Shown: piece after piece, positions 5,810 through 6,613 of the stretch
Position numbering within the stretch: position 1 is the stretch's first letter
Layout: every line of letters begins with the position of its first letter
From: Candidatus Altimarinota bacterium
Lineage (GTDB): Bacteria > Patescibacteriota > Gracilibacteria > BD1-5 > UBA6164
Reading direction: 5' to 3'
Assembly (NCBI GenBank): GCA_020631575.1
Contig: JAHDGX010000014.1
Coordinates: forward strand, 1-6,613
Length of the DNA stretch: 6,613 bases
The notes under the pieces: generated by a model
Database searches by the model: none
What the model saw: the letters and a program-made list of their open reading frames with translations, nothing else
What the model was told of the DNA's origin: nothing
Program-made: the position numbers and the translations under genes

Positions 5810-6613
5810 TTAGTCTATTTTCTTTACAGGAGCTATTCGTATATTCATCTTTTTAATCCCTATTTTAAATCTGATTTCAGCAATCTCTCAGACCATTGAG
5901 TCTATGATTCAGATACCAAATTTGTGATGTTCTACTCTCTCCCCCGCTCTAAAATCAGCAACATTATTCTCAGAAATAGGTTTTCTTGCAACTCTCATAG
6001 TAGATTCTCATGAGGGTTGAGGATAAGTAGGAGAAGACATAGATGAAAAAGAAAAACCAGAGTTCGTCTCAATTTCCTGCATATTTTCTTCTGGAATTTC
6101 CTTTATAAACCTACTCTCAGGGTTACGAACATAGTCTCAAAAATACAGTCTTTCTTTTGCTCTAGTGAGAAACAGTTCTTCTCGGGCGCGAGTCATAGCA
6201 ACATACATGAGTCTACGTTCTTCCTCAAGTTCTGATGGCTTTGAGTGGGTTCGACTGTGGGGAAATATTCCATCTTCGAGTCATGTTACAAAAACGCGTT
6301 GTTGTTCTAGTCACTTTGAAGTATGAATCGTCATAAGTATCACAAAGTCACTATTCGTATCTGCCTTGTCAAGATCAGATATGAGTGCTACTTCCTCAAG
6401 AAAGAGGGAGAGTCATTCTCTCGGAGTGAGTCCATCGTACTCAGAAGCTACGTTTTGGAGTTCATAGAGGTTTTCTTTCTTAGACTCAAACTCATCCTGA
6501 GAAAACTGTGTTCTCAGGTATTCTTCGTATCAAGTAAGTCTAATAATTTCTCAAATGAGCTCAGAGACATTTAGTCTCTCACTCATAGAAAAAAACTGCT
6601 GAAATATCTCAGA
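5810..6613 (-). CDS. pcrA: ATP-dependent DNA helicase PcrA/UvrD, C-terminal part (N-terminus outside window)
   Basis: 267 C-terminal residues of a superfamily 1 3'-5' helicase that unwinds DNA during excision repair and replication restart. The full protein is normally about 700 residues, so the Walker A half lies beyond the window edge. Visible in order: part of domain 2 with FLEEVALISDLD (71-82); ILMTIHTSKGLEQQRVFVTG (92-111), the motif V region; LEDGIFPHSR (112-121); EEERRLMYVAMTRAREELFL (130-149), motif VI with the finger Arg; FGDYVRNPESRFIKEIP (158-174); a Ser/Pro-rich linker; and the C-terminal Tudor-like module typical of PcrA, GERVEHHKFGIGIIDSM (224-240), ending in APVKKID. About nine TGA codons encode Gly, including the Gly of SKGLE. 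The residue after SKGLE is Gln rather than the usual aromatic. The stop is 1 nt before the membrane protein start. PcrA and UvrD cannot be separated strictly from this fragment, though the tail favours PcrA. Confidence 0.95.

Noticed and set aside
5671..5856. Plus-strand ORF of 61 aa
   Set aside because: It overlaps the minus-strand membrane protein and the end of the helicase. The minus-strand reading explains both, with a clean 1-nt junction.
6323..6574. Plus-strand ORF of 83 aa
   Set aside because: It is antisense to the conserved helicase motifs V and VI of the minus-strand pcrA and has no protein-like features.

Overview
The window reads correctly only with UGA translated as glycine (genetic code 25). 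Every substantial gene is interrupted by in-frame TGA, and in the recognisable families the TGAs fall on conserved glycines: the PG after the metal-binding residues of Ddl, both flanks of the GHSFGG nucleophile elbow of a hydrolase, and the SKGLE motif of a UvrD-type helicase. With the AT-rich composition and lack of clear Shine-Dalgarno sequences, this points to a Candidate Phyla Radiation bacterium of the Gracilibacteria/Absconditabacteria (BD1-5/GN02, SR1) group. The sequence alone does not decide between these lineages. TAA and TAG are the only stops used.

Layout: (1) 1-86, the last 27 codons of an unidentified + strand gene. (2) 101-130, a strong bidirectional terminator. (3) 140-997, a minus-strand gene for an unrecognised 285-residue protein. 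(4) 1131-1880, a minus-strand gene for an unrecognised 249-residue helical protein. (5) 2017-5360, a tight + strand operon of ddl (D-Ala-D-Ala ligase), an alpha/beta-hydrolase and a membrane-anchored MurF-like Mur ligase, with 1-nt gaps between genes. (6) 5323-5808, a minus-strand 161-residue membrane protein whose 3' end overlaps the end of murF by 38 bp. (7) 5810-6613, the C-terminal third of a PcrA/UvrD helicase, 1 nt upstream of the membrane protein gene and cut off by the window edge. No stretch over 300 bases lacks a gene. No tRNA, rRNA or CRISPR was seen.

Ddl makes the D-Ala-D-Ala dipeptide and a MurF-type ligase attaches it to the UDP-MurNAc-peptide, so the operon holds the two consecutive terminal steps of peptidoglycan precursor synthesis, with a hydrolase of unknown substrate between them. 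The most unusual non-coding signal is a promoter region that appears twice: about 57 bp containing a near-palindromic 36-37 bp core (1068-1124 and 1961-2016). One copy abuts the ddl start codon. The other lies at the far end of the 249-residue gene and faces into it antisense. Each copy also sits back to back with a leftward sigma70-type promoter for a minus-strand gene, as if a divergent promoter module was duplicated when the 249-residue gene entered between ddl and its former neighbour.
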